Positions 11,307 through 22,750 of a stretch of DNA of 64,000 nt are shown here, piece by piece. Where the stretch lies: the NCBI GenBank assembly GCA_032718565.1, contig JAVGVS010000020.1:3380215-3444214 (forward strand), given 5' to 3'. Position 1 is the first letter of the stretch. The number at the start of each line of letters is the position of its first letter. The notes beneath the pieces are model-generated. The model worked only from the letters and a program-made list of their open reading frames with translations, was not told the origin of the DNA and searched no databases. Position numbers and translations under genes: made by a program. Source of the DNA: Distichodus sexfasciatus. Its lineage: Eukaryota; Chordata; Actinopteri; Characiformes; Distichodontidae.

Positions 11307-12520
11307 CCCCCATCTGTAACTCCACCAGCCAGATCATATGCACCAGCCTAGCAAAAAAGGGAAATCTGGATCATCTCCCTAGAGCTCCATCGAGGATCAG
11401 GAACCACTCTTAAAACCAACAAAAAGAACAGGACCAGATCTCCACACTGTTTACAGAACTGACTCCATCTCACTGTCTTGTCCTCTGTGCTGGTTGTTCA
11501 TGTCGAATGATTTTGTCCACAAAGGAAAGACGGTGCCCTTGTCAACCTTGCAGTTTACTTTTTTCCCCCTTGTTGATTGACAGCAGAATAATGTGTTTCC
11601 CCTTTTTCTGCAGCTTCCCTTTGCTTTTTTTGCATCCATTATCGTACCACTTATAACTGGCACACAGAAAATCATTTTGCAATGATTTATTCCAGACGCA
11701 AAAAACAAGCTAAAAATGTGAATATGCAACAATGAGCCTGGCAACAAAAACACCTTCTTTAAATTATAAACATATTTGTTTTCAGAATGAACTCCTGACT
11801 GGATTTTTGTAGCTTCAAATATGAGTTTGTAAGCTCTTCGGCAGGCAGTGCCCATAGTATTAAAAGCCATGGGGTGAAACAAAGCTGAGAAACTAACCTT
11901 TTGCTCAACAAAGACATGTTGGATAAACCCGTATCTGAAACTGGTTAGCTTTCTAAATCTCACAAAATGGGCCCAAAATCTTTCTAAGTCACAAAATGGG
12001 CCCAAAATCTTCAGCACGAAAAAGGCTCTTCATCTCTACATTTGGGTTAAATCTGCTGTTCAGTGGTCAGCATTTGACTGAGTTATTGAATTATTAATAT
12101 GAAAATATCATTTTTTTGCATTCACAGATGATGTTTCTTTATCTTAGCAGCACTTAAGTTCTGTTTTGTGGTGAACAGGCTTTGCTTTTACGCTTAACTC
12201 TTTTCCATTGCTATACTAATGTTTGTTGGTTTCTGTTGCATATGGCATTAATTATGGACCAAAATAGTACATATAAAATGACACGTGACTCACATTGACA
12301 CCACATTGTTGCTGAGAAGAGGTCAAATTTTTTTGTAAAAGCACTATTAAAACAATTACTACAGCAATCATATTTGAAGTCAGGTAATTGAATATACAAA
12401 TGGACTTTTTGATAACTGAATGTATTTCTAAAGGGTTTACTGTAGTGTTTTCCTATGGAGGGGTTCATTTTGTAGAGCAAAAAATATTTTGCAATTATTA
12501 AACAAGCCCTGTTTTCAAAA
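11307..12520 (+). other. snx5: SNX5 3' UTR, with poly(A) signal ATTAAA at 12497-12502
   Basis: No coding frame on the + strand after the SNX5 stop. An ATTAAA lies at 12497-12502, giving a 3' UTR of about 1.2 kb. A roughly 30-bp block (CACAAAATGGGCCCAAAATC) is present twice in tandem at about 11961-12011. Minus-strand open frames here are not supported by any family or splice evidence. Confidence 0.5.
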
Positions 12521-13172
12521 CGCAAAGAGTCTTGTGTTGTCTTTCAAAAGCTAATTCATTTTATTATGTCAGCAAAAATGCCACATGTTCAGCTGACTCT
12601 GAAGTTTGTAATTATACTAATGCAACTGGTAAAAGTTTGATCTATTTCGTTCTCTCTCACATCTTGAGGTCTTTTAGAGATCAAATTGAAATACACCGTT
12701 TTCCAAAAGGGAGCAGTGCGTTTCTCTGTAATAGCCTTCTTTTAATCCAGATTCTTTGTAGATGCTTACATCATGTCTGGAAAGCATTCCGGTTTTTCCA
12801 AAGTTTTGTTAGTGACAGCATTTCCTAGGCGTCTAAGAATGGGTTTATACTGCTTACATTCTTATGGTCAGGCCAGAGCTTTTAGGCTCAATGTTTTTAT
12901 ATGGCAATATGATTAACAGTAATTATTTGTTCACTGATGATGGATCAATGTTTCATAGCTAAAGCTCTTGGCGGGAAAAGTGGACTACTTTCAGGACAAA
13001 GTCAAAGCTGTCCCTCCTATTGGTTCCTGTGATAGCCAGTTTAATTAGCTTTATATTTCCAAATCAATTTCTCTATCAGTTGTCCTGACAACTACAAGCC
13101 TAACAATAATACCATTCACTTTTTTACATATTCAATGGTGATTGGAAATTTTCTTCTCTCTCTCTCTCTCTC

Positions 13173-13221
<49 letters not shown>

Positions 13222-15180
13222 GTATACTGATAATAAGATAATAACGTGATAAGATAATAAGATGCAAATAACACATTTGCCCCACGTTTCATTTCATTTA
13301 CATTTTTTTCCACTGACTTTTCCGTCAGTCACTGTGGTTTGGTGATGACGTTGTTGCTACCACCTCATGACATGGGTCAGTTCTCAGTATTATGCTGTGA
13401 GGAAATCAAATACAAGAACACTTTAAGTGGCTTTTCATTTTAGACAGGAAGTGTGACAAAACCAAAGTGTGTTCATGCAAATTACAGAATAATTACACTG
13501 AAAAATAGAAAAGTGCAGAGAATTGCCTATATCAAATTGAAATGATCGCAGTTGACATTTTGACTGCTTGTTAATTGTGCTGCATATTAATATTGCGTGG
13601 AAAAAGATCATCTCAGAAATGTGATTAAATATAAGTGCATGCTCTGCTCCAAAAAGCACAGTATATGCTTGTAAAAATTCACTTTGTGAAAAGACTCAAA
13701 TTGACTTCATGTTTTGGGGGGAATTACTTACATTGCAGGAAAATGCAAGTAAATATGAGCATAATGACTGGCATTATGAAGTGTATTTGGAAACATTGCA
13801 CAAACCTATTAATACATGTACAGTACTTAACTCATTTTTCTGAGTAATGTGTGTGTATAAGTCAGAAGCCCTAGAGCAGTATTTCAATAAGGCAATAAGG
13901 CAATTAAGACCTTAGATTTTCTATCAGTCCTCACTGATATACTTTGGGGAATGGCGATGTAGTTAAATCATAATTACATTTTCATATTTGGATTTTTGTG
14001 GGTCAGTATGTGTCATGGACCTTTTAGACTTTTGTATGCTGCTCACTACACATACTGTAGCAAAGTCCATGTCTGTCTCGTGTTTTAGTCACATGATATG
14101 AGAAAATAAATACACAAGAAGATCAGCTCAATTTGTTGTAGACTTTGGTAGAACTGCAGCATATAATTCATTTATAAAGTTAAGATTCACAAAAACCCCC
14201 ACAGCAAAGCACATTTAAATACCTCTTGCACACACCTACAGCAAACAAATGACGGAAGCATTCTAACAGCAGATACAACAAAACTCCACCTAAGAATAAC
14301 TTCTGAAAAGCAATTAATGTTATGAATGAAAAATCGATCATATAATAGTCGACTTTTGTGGAGCAAATCAGTGATGTAATGAGACTCATAATGAGAAATG
14401 AAGACAAGTTTCATGCTCAGAGTGAACAAAAAATTCAGTCAGAGCAGTAAAGGATGCCTAAAGGGCATGTTTGTTTAAAGACGACTGTCTCTTTATCGTC
14501 TGTCACCTTCTAGTTTTAGATAAAGCTGTGAGGCCTAAGCTCTCCGATCGGCTGAATTTGGTCAGACCAACTTTGGCCTGTTTGCCTTAAAGGCCTAATC
14601 CTGTTCTCCATGGCATTCCCCAGCGCTGATGAGGCAGATAAAATCCTGCTGTGAAGCAGAGAACACAAATTATTTTCCGTTTGCCTTGTCTCATTTTTCA
14701 GCTCTGCTTGTCCACCTTATTCATAACCCAGTTATAATGTTGTTATGTAATTCCCATTGCATTAGGGTTGAATTTCATGACTCCCAAGATATTTGTATAA
14801 ACTTTTATAAGTGTTAAAATAACATTGGCAACCAGACTAGACAGAAGTTATCATTGCAGATGCAAAAATGTTAAACAGCTCAGCTCTACTCTGTTTGATT
14901 GATAACTTTTTCAACAGATTTTTTTTATTTGTCACGCCCATATTTATTCAAGTACAACAAGTAGTGAAATGCCTTTGAGTCCAAGACTTTGACTCAAAAT
15001 CTCTGAATCCTAAGACTAAAATACATCGATTAATTTACAAAGGAATTAAGAAAAAACTAAACCACATAACCAAATGGAATACAAATTAAAATTTATACAT
15101 ACTGTAAAAAATACACAAAAATCAAGTGCATTTAGCATTGTAGTCAAATAATGGAACACTTCGCCTTTCATTCATCCTCT
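12521..15180. other. Spacer between SNX5 and RRBP1; no gene recognised
   Basis: About 2.7 kb, AT-rich, no protein family seen. It holds a TC/TA microsatellite at 13154-13221 and one good E2F-type word, TTGGCGGGAAA, at 12968-12978. The stretch around 14480-14650 is less AT-rich and could be conserved non-coding DNA, but this cannot be judged without other genomes. Confidence 0.5.
13154..13221. repeat. Compound (TC)n(TA)n microsatellite
   Basis: About 50 bp of TC repeats with one CAC break, running directly into about 18 bp of TA repeats. Confidence 0.9.
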
Positions 15181-15184
15181 TTTC

Positions 15185-15420
15185 TTGTATGAGATGAGCG
15201 AAAGGCCACGTACAACTACAGCTCCCATCTTTACTGCCCCTCGGCTTAGTCCAGCCCCTCTAAGCAATTGCCCAATCTGATTGGCTGAGCTGTGGCGATG
15301 GATCGCTTTCTGACCAATCAGAGGCGGAATGTGTGAAGGCGAAGTGGGCCGCTGGCCTGCGCGGTGTCAGCGCTGAGAAAGTGCCACGACTCCACACACA
15401 CACGGCGGCTACCTCGCTGG
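15185..15420 (+). promoter_or_regulatory. rrbp1: Likely RRBP1 promoter
   Basis: More CpG-rich than the surroundings. It contains ACTACAGCTCCCA at about 15211, close to the ZNF143/Staf-type ACTACAATTCCCA word, then GATTGGCTGAG (an inverted CCAAT box) and GACCAATCAGAGGCGG (CCAAT box) within 35 bp of each other. It ends in a GC-rich stretch before AT-rich, probably transcribed sequence. No TATA box is evident. A non-coding first exon probably lies around 15400-15540; its donor was not fixed. Confidence 0.55.
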
Positions 15421-16054
15421 GAGACTGTAAAGCGGAACACTGGAATTCACAGATTTTCCTTTTTTATGCCGGACTAATATTTTTAGATTTTTTTTTTAAA
15501 TATCTCAACTGATTTTATTCAGCGTGGGAGTGGGTTAGCTTGCTAACTCTTAATCTGCAGAGAAAGAAGGTGAAAGAAACGAAGGCTTTGGAGTGTGATG
15601 CTAACAGAGGTTTTTCATACAGATTTCTGTATGAAAGATTTGTTCGAGACTCAGTAGCAGCTGCTCTTCAACTTCAGCCATTCTCTGGGCTTGCTTTCGG
15701 CGCGGTTAAGACATTTATTCGATTTTAGTCTATTAACGACATGCCTTAAACTTTTCGGACGTCTGGGACGTATTTGCATGTGATTTAAAGATGACAAAGG
15801 GGAATATATAATTGAGTTCATTTGCTTGCTCGAGTAAAAGAAAAAGAAAACCTTCTAATGTTAAAAACGGACTCGTTGCATTATAACTAAGATTTTAACA
15901 ACTTGCTGCACTGTAAACTGTGAGTAAAGTCACTTGGGATTTGTCTTTTTAGCTCGATTTCGGGTCAATGACTTGGACTCCGCTGGATATAAATGCGTTT
16001 AAAGGCAGAAGCGCCGGGTTTGGTTTTTGTACAAGCTCGAGTCCAACTTCTTCG

Positions 16055-16500
16055 GAATAGTTTCCCTTCTTCTTCTCCTTCTCCTCCCCCTCCCCTTTTC
16101 TGTTCGTTCTTTTTCTTCTTTATTCGTCTTCCTTTCCTCATCATATTTATTCCTTCGCTTGGTCTCAGTTGTCTTCCTCCGTATCCGTCTATATTTTCCT
16201 TGTGTTCCTCCACGGTATCACTCGTCTCCTTTCTCATCATTTTAATTCTTGAATTCCTACTCGTCAATTTTTCTTCCCCCCTTTCCTTCTGTCCCTTTAA
16301 ATCGCTCCTCCTTCTCTTTCTCCTCCCCCTCTTCCTCTGTTTCATTCCATCTCTTGCTTGTCCCAATTTTTGTTCTCCTCATTTTCTTCTTCTTCTTCTT
16401 CTTCTTCTTCTTCTTCTTCTTCTGTTCTCACCGCCTCCTTCTCTGTTTCATCCTCCTCCTTTTTGCATCTTCTTCTTCTTCTTCTTCTTTTCACTGCACT
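16055..16500 (+). repeat. Long polypyrimidine (TTC/TCC-rich) tract
   Basis: About 440 bp where the + strand is nearly all C and T, ending in perfect (TTC)n runs near 16385-16422 and 16470-16490. Several overlapping open frames on both strands here encode only Ser/Phe/Leu or Arg/Lys/Glu repeats. They are composition artefacts in the 5' intron of RRBP1. Confidence 0.9.
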
Positions 16501-16788
16501 AAAAATACAGTTAAGAATGAATAGAATGCAAATATTCACAGATGTGTCTCTGTTGTCAGTAGGAGATTTATCCAGCAATTAGACTTTTTGTTAAGCTGGA
16601 ATCTTGACCTTTGTCAGCTTGAGCTATCTTTAGTTTTGTCTCGTTCTCTGTAGATACATTTGCGCCTGTTTGATAAAACTTTAGTGTGGTAAAAGTGTAA
16701 AAAAATGCAGTGTCATCTGGGTCATGCTGAAAGTTAATGCCACCCTGCATTTGTTATTGACGGGTAACAGGAAATGTTACTTACTATG

Positions 16789-16928
16789 CTTGTTTTCCTT
16801 CTTGTGACAAAGAGAAAAAATCTTTGTAAAATGTAAACAAAATGCATGACAAGTAGAACAAGCACAGTCATGCATTTTGTTAACATTTTACAAAGATTTT
16901 TTCTCTTTGCCACAAGAAGGAAAACAAG
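16789..16928. repeat. Near-perfect inverted repeat (hairpin), arms about 61 bp
   Basis: Left arm 16789-16850, loop about 17 nt, right arm 16868-16928. The right arm, reversed and complemented, matches the left at about 59 of 61 positions. It starts CTTGTTTTCC and ends GGAAAACAAG. No clear target duplication. It could be a young MITE or a palindrome made by templated repair. It lies about 90 bp before the RRBP1 coding exon. Confidence 0.85.
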
Positions 16929-17047
16929 CAGATAAAATGTTGCATTGTATATATTAGCTTTGTTACTACACTACTTCATATTTATAATAATGCATGTTTT
17001 GCTTTATATTTCTTGACAGGTCTAAAAAATAAAGGCTATTTGCAATC

Positions 17048-20000
17048 ATGGACATCTACGATCCCCAGACCTTGGGCATAGTTGTGTTTGGTGGCTTCAT
17101 GGTCATCTCGGCCATTGGGATTGCCCTGGTGTCCACTTTCTCCATGAAGGAGACTTCTTATGAAGAGGCCTTGGAAAAGCAGCGCAAAGAATTGGCCAAG
17201 ACACAACCCCAGCAGCGGACAGACAAGAAGAAGAAGGACAAGGCAGCTGAAAAGAAGAACCGTGCAAAGAAGAAGGATGAGAAACCCAGTCTGAAGCCTG
17301 AGGAGCCTGAAATTATTCCTGATGCTCAAGAAGAAACCTCAGAACCCCAACTTGCTTCACCAGAACCTCAAGTTCAAGAACCAACTCCTGCACCTGCCCC
17401 CAAATCTACTTCAGCTCCCATTAAATCTACTCCTGCCCCTGTTAGTAAAACTGCTCCAGCTTCTGCCCCGAAACCCAACCAAACCTCTGCTTCTAAACCT
17501 GGCTCCACCTCTACTTCCAAATGTATTCCACCCCCTGCCACCAAACCCACCGCATACCCTGCTGTGAATTCCACCCCTGTTCTTGCCACTGCTGTCACAG
17601 CTCAGGCCTCTGCCCCAACTCGTTCTGCCCCTGTGGCCTCTACTCAGAACCAAGCTTCAGTCCCTCCTAATGCTGCCCCTGCTCCAACCCCGAATTCTGG
17701 CCCTAGTCATTCCGTTAAAGTAGAAGCACAACCTGCACCATCCCCCAAGGACAAGAACAAGAAGAAGGAGAAGAAAGCAGCCAAAGCAGAGCCAGCCCAG
17801 GTGACGGCTAAGCCTGAGTCCAAGTTGGAAACTGTGGTCAGGGAAGTTCCCGTGATGGCGGCACCACCAGTCGAACCTCAGAAAAGCACTGTTGTGATGG
17901 AGGCTTCTGATAAAACCGAGAAGGCCAAAGCTCAAGCTCCTTCCAAGAAGAAAGCAGGAGCAAAGAAAAATGCAGAATCCGGTATGATCATACCAGTTTT
18001 CATTTTTGTTAGTCAGTGCTTGGTACAGACTTTTAACCATTTTGTGCATAAATTCTGATTTGGTTATTCCACACTGTGTTCTGGAAGTTTAAATAGCAGT
18101 TAAAACATCCATCCACAGAAACATTTCAGAAAATATATAGATATGTCTATGTAATTTTTTGTACAGAAGCATGTAAGTAGTTATCTGACGTTGGTGGCTA
18201 TTTCAGGAATTGTTATTTTGTAATATTATTGGCTATTATTGGCACACCAGTTCAGAACAGTTAATAATAAAGTTTACTATCAATTTCCATCCATACTGTT
18301 TTATACTTAAATAATAACCCAAGGATATGATTGGTTACAAAGACTAACCACAACTCCTGTATGTTTTTTATAAACCGGTTCTAAACCAAAGACTATGCTA
18401 TGCATTGTGTTTCAGTTCCGGGTAATTATAAAGTTTCAAGAGAAACAAAACTGCTGTGTTAGGTGAAGGTAGCTTGTTATCACACTTACAGTATTGCCAC
18501 TCTCTTGACAATTCCGGTCCTTCATTTGGTCTCACGCTTGCTAGGAATTTAAAAACAGTTTATATGCTGTATATTTATAAATTTTATGATAGACAGTGCT
18601 GACTATTAAATTTAAATGATGTGCTACACTCATTTGTGTTTACATTTATCACATAAAATAAATGGTAAAAAAAACATTATTAAATATCAGTGTAATGCGG
18701 TGATCTTTCTATAATATTCAGAGACACAAACAGATATTTATAATATTTTAGATGCAATGTAAGGTAGATATTAATCATAATCATTCTCAAGGCAGTAAAT
18801 TGAAATGTCATTTGAAATGTCTTGAAATTACAATTAACGAGCGTCTGCTAAATGCCATAAATGTGATAAGCCCATATTAAATCAAATATTTATGGGATTT
18901 TAAATCAGTTTACATTCCTTCTGAGAGATGATTGCACACTCCAGTTAGTTGTTCAGTCTTCTTAGTAAGTACGGCAGCTGGCCGGTCTAGTGCAAACAGT
19001 CCACTTTGCCTTTGCTATTCCTTTATGGCTGGACACAAAGGCTCTCAGATGCCACACAATGAGAGTGTATCAGTAGCTTTGAGTGCCATCTCCGCCTGGT
19101 GCCACGCCTCCTGTCTGCAATGCCAAGTATGGGTGCCAGTGTTGTATGAGGGAATGTAGGAATCTGATAGTATGAAGATATTAGATGAATGCTTAGACCG
19201 TACTTCAAATTGACATGATTTAAATAATGATTGTGGATGGAAATTACAAACACTACCCCTAGACTCACTCACAGAGTGAAAAACAGGAGACAGGAGGATA
19301 TATAATCACATAATTATCATTCTCTGTCCAACCATTTGGTTTTAATCATGGTGAAAACAGAATTAACCAATTTTTTTTTTAATGATTAACTTCTTTCTGT
19401 TAAAGTGTTGGGCTAAAAAAGATTAGCCAGTACTTAACGAAATGCCTGATGACTGTTTTGTGTGTTTCGTGCTCTGAAGCAGTGACAGTTGATGCTGTGG
19501 AAGCTCCCGTCACTCTTCCCTACAAGACTCTTCTGTCCACACTAAAGAACATGGTGTTGAGTGAAGGAGAGGCCCAGAAGCTCATTGAGATTCTGTCAGA
19601 AAAGGCTGGAATGAAGGATATATGGCATAAGGTAGGACCACTAGCACAATAGCATGATCCAATCATACATTGAGACCACTGTTGTCAAGATGTGATTAGC
19701 TGTCAGGCTGTACCAATGTGCCCAAGGCTAGTGAGAGAACCTAAAGGAATCATAAATAGAAAGAAAATCTAGTTGTCTTAATATGTCACATTCATAAAGC
19801 ATCATTCCACAGCACAAGGTGGGAATAAGCATAGTTCTTAGACAGCAGAGCTTCCTAACAATGTGAGAGGCCTTGGTTTGCACTTGGTAGCTGTGTGCAG
19901 TGGGAATTCTTTGGGAACTGAGTCCCCAAACTGTCATTCCTCTACATATAAGAGATAATGGCACATGAGGAAGACTTTTTGTGTAGCTCTGAGATCTCTT

Positions 20001-22719
20001 GACTTTATACGGTTGCTCCCCATTTATACTCGCCTCCTGCACACTGTACCCTTGATTCGTGACAGAGTGCAGGAGTGCAAAGTACAGTGTGCTTACTCTC
20101 CTCCTCCATATGGTACTTTGTACTCTTGCAGCCTGGCAGTGTCTATTAATTTATAAGCAGTTGCTGCAATTTTATTGTTAAACGAAATGGAGGCTCATGG
20201 TTTTTGAAGACTTTCTATTTCTCTTTATTTATGCCGCACCTCTCTCTCTCTCTGTCTGTCTCTCTCTCTCTATGTGTGTGTATGTATGAATGTGAAGGCC
20301 ACACAGAAGGGTGATCCAGTCGCAGTATTGAAAAAACAACTGGAGGACAAAGACAAGCAAGTGGCCTCTGCACAGGAGGATGCTACTGCCGCTAAGAGTC
20401 GCCTTAAAGAGCTGACTAAAGTGAGATTTTACAAAATGAAACGTGCATTTGTCCTGGAGGTTTTCCATCCAGCTGCATTTCAGAACATCCACACCAGGTC
20501 TCAGGTAGATAACCACCAGAAGAGACTGATAAGGTAGGACGGAAAACCTCCAGGACTCCGGATCTCCAGGACCGGAGTTGCCTACCCCTGTTCTAGTGGT
20601 TCAGATACTTCCCTCTAGACCAAGAGATTGTGTCTTTCATCCTGCCTCCAGCACTACCACCCCAAGGGTCACAGCAAGAACCAAGTGGGGTTCAGGGGGA
20701 CTGTGCCTGAAATGAGGAAAAAAATAAGTCGCCTTGGATGAGACTGTCTGCTGAATGCCGTAAATGTAAATTTAAATTGTGTGTGTGTTTTTTAGGAACT
20801 TTCTGCTGAAAAGACAAAGGTGTCGATGGTGGAATCAAAGCTGAGCTCTCAGCTGAGTAAGCGGGAGCAGGAGATGATTGCGCTTCAGGCACGCATGCAG
20901 GCCAGCTACAAGGACCATCTTGCTGAAACCCAGCAGCTAAATGCTAAAGTAACCAAACCCATATATAGAAAAACAGACACTTTTAAATCTGCTTGACAAG
21001 AAAATGCATTCATTCTTAATGGATTTAGTGGACACAGTGCACTATAGTAGGACATAATTGACTTTCCAAATGCGTTTAGTTTCTTTACCACATGGGAGTG
21101 TGCACAGTAAGTGAAAATACGGGGAAGATATAATGCACACATCGGGTTTGCAATGTGTAGGAAGCTACACATTGCACACATCGGGTTTGCAATGTGTAGG
21201 AAGCTGGCAGATATTACTGATAGTAATAATACACATAGTAAACATAGTGTATTCAGGTTTTTAAAAGCTGATTAACTTATTAACAAACTTATTGGCTTCA
21301 AATTGAGGCAGTGATGGCTGTCAGTCAGTCATGTACCTTGAAATAATTGAATTAACACTTTGTGACAACTAGCCATTACACACTCAAGCTGAACATAGCA
21401 CTCATTATGTCACAGGAAGGAAGCACTTCCTATGACCTAATGATTTAGCTTTATTTGATCTGCCTCAAGCAAGCGTTTTAAAAATAGCGAAATATGTGCG
21501 TTCAGTGTCGATGTAACATTTAACCAACTGTGTCTAATTAGAAAGAAATAGCAAATAATTTATTTTAACAAAATCATTATAGAACCATACCTGACTATTA
21601 AGGGTCATATAGCTTTCTCAATCAATTTAGGCAAACACTTAAAATGACTCAGTTTGGAGTGGATTAAAGACTCCCATTCCTGACTCTGACAGATCGAGAC
21701 GCTGCAGGAGCAGTTGGAGAAAGGCCCCAGTACCCAGCTGGCGCGTCTGCAGCAGGAGAACTCCATCCTCCGAGACGCTATCAGCATGGCCACCAGCCAG
21801 GCCGAGAGCAAGTATGTCGCTCTCAGTCATGTCAAACCAACTCTACAGTATCGCACAGTGATTTCCTATGAACTTTTTCTTCAGGCTCAATGTGAAGCTG
21901 GATAAACTCCGTCAGGATTGTGCCAAGCTGAACAAAGAGTTGGGTGAGAAGGCCGAGGCTCTGCGATCAGAAGAACAGCTCAGGAAGAGTTTGGAGGCTA
22001 AGGCCAGTTCTGCTGAGAAGCAACTCTCTCAGCTACAGGTCAGCCAGCAGTCGAGCACTCGTCTTGTGACTGGTTTACTTCCAATATGATTCAGAGATGT
22101 ATTTTTGTTGTGTGTAGAGTCATCTTGAATACCGATCCAGAACAAATGTGCAGTGTGTTACTAAATCCAGCCAAAAAAAAACATGTGGTGACTGTCTTTT
22201 GTAAATATATTTTTAAAAGGGAGTTAATTGCATGACTTCAGTTACTTATTACAACCAATTTTTTATATCAGTATTTGAAAGCTAATCCTGAGAGAGTGTT
22301 TAACAGATGACAGATGTGCAGCAGTGGTACTTGCTTACGTTCATGTTGTGTGGGTGTGATTGTATGTATGTAAAGTTTTTAGATATTTTTGATAACCCGA
22401 TTGTGCCCTAAAAGATCTGAGATTTCTCCAATTTAGGAGTAGGGTTAGGGCCAGACGTAGCTGTACATGTAGTATTATTTACATCTAGTAGTTTTCATCT
22501 ATGTCACTGTAGGGTATTAAAAGTCTGGACCATCTCCTAAATTATAGGAAAAGCTAAGATTTGAGTTGCAGGTTTTATGTGAAAGACAAAAAGAGGTAGA
22601 AGATTTGTTTTTGGTAACTGAGGTTAAGCTTAACATTAGGTCTAGCTGTGGTAAAAACAAATTGCAGTCTTTATGGGCGTCAATGGGTGACACAAAGACA
22701 GCAACCATCTGTCTGTGTG

Positions 22720-22750
<31 letters not shown>

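Noticed and set aside
11451..12525. Long minus-strand open frames in the SNX5 3' UTR
   Set aside because: No recognisable domain, no splice context, and the region is accounted for as 3' UTR by the ATTAAA at 12497.
12961..13080. E2F-type word TTGGCGGGAAA as a regulatory element
   Set aside because: A single motif far from any promoter is expected by chance in a window this size; no other supporting sites.
15965..16582. Several overlapping open frames on both strands
   Set aside because: They are Ser/Phe/Leu or Arg/Lys/Glu runs forced by the polypyrimidine tract, with no family match and no independent support.
16789..16928. microRNA precursor
   Set aside because: The arms are longer and far more perfect than a normal pre-miRNA, with no bulges; better seen as an inverted repeat unless small-RNA data show otherwise.
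17322..18049. Alternative-frame open frames opposite or shifted to the RRBP1 large exon
   Set aside because: Shadows of the Pro/Ala-rich coding sequence; the main frame matches RRBP1 at both ends.
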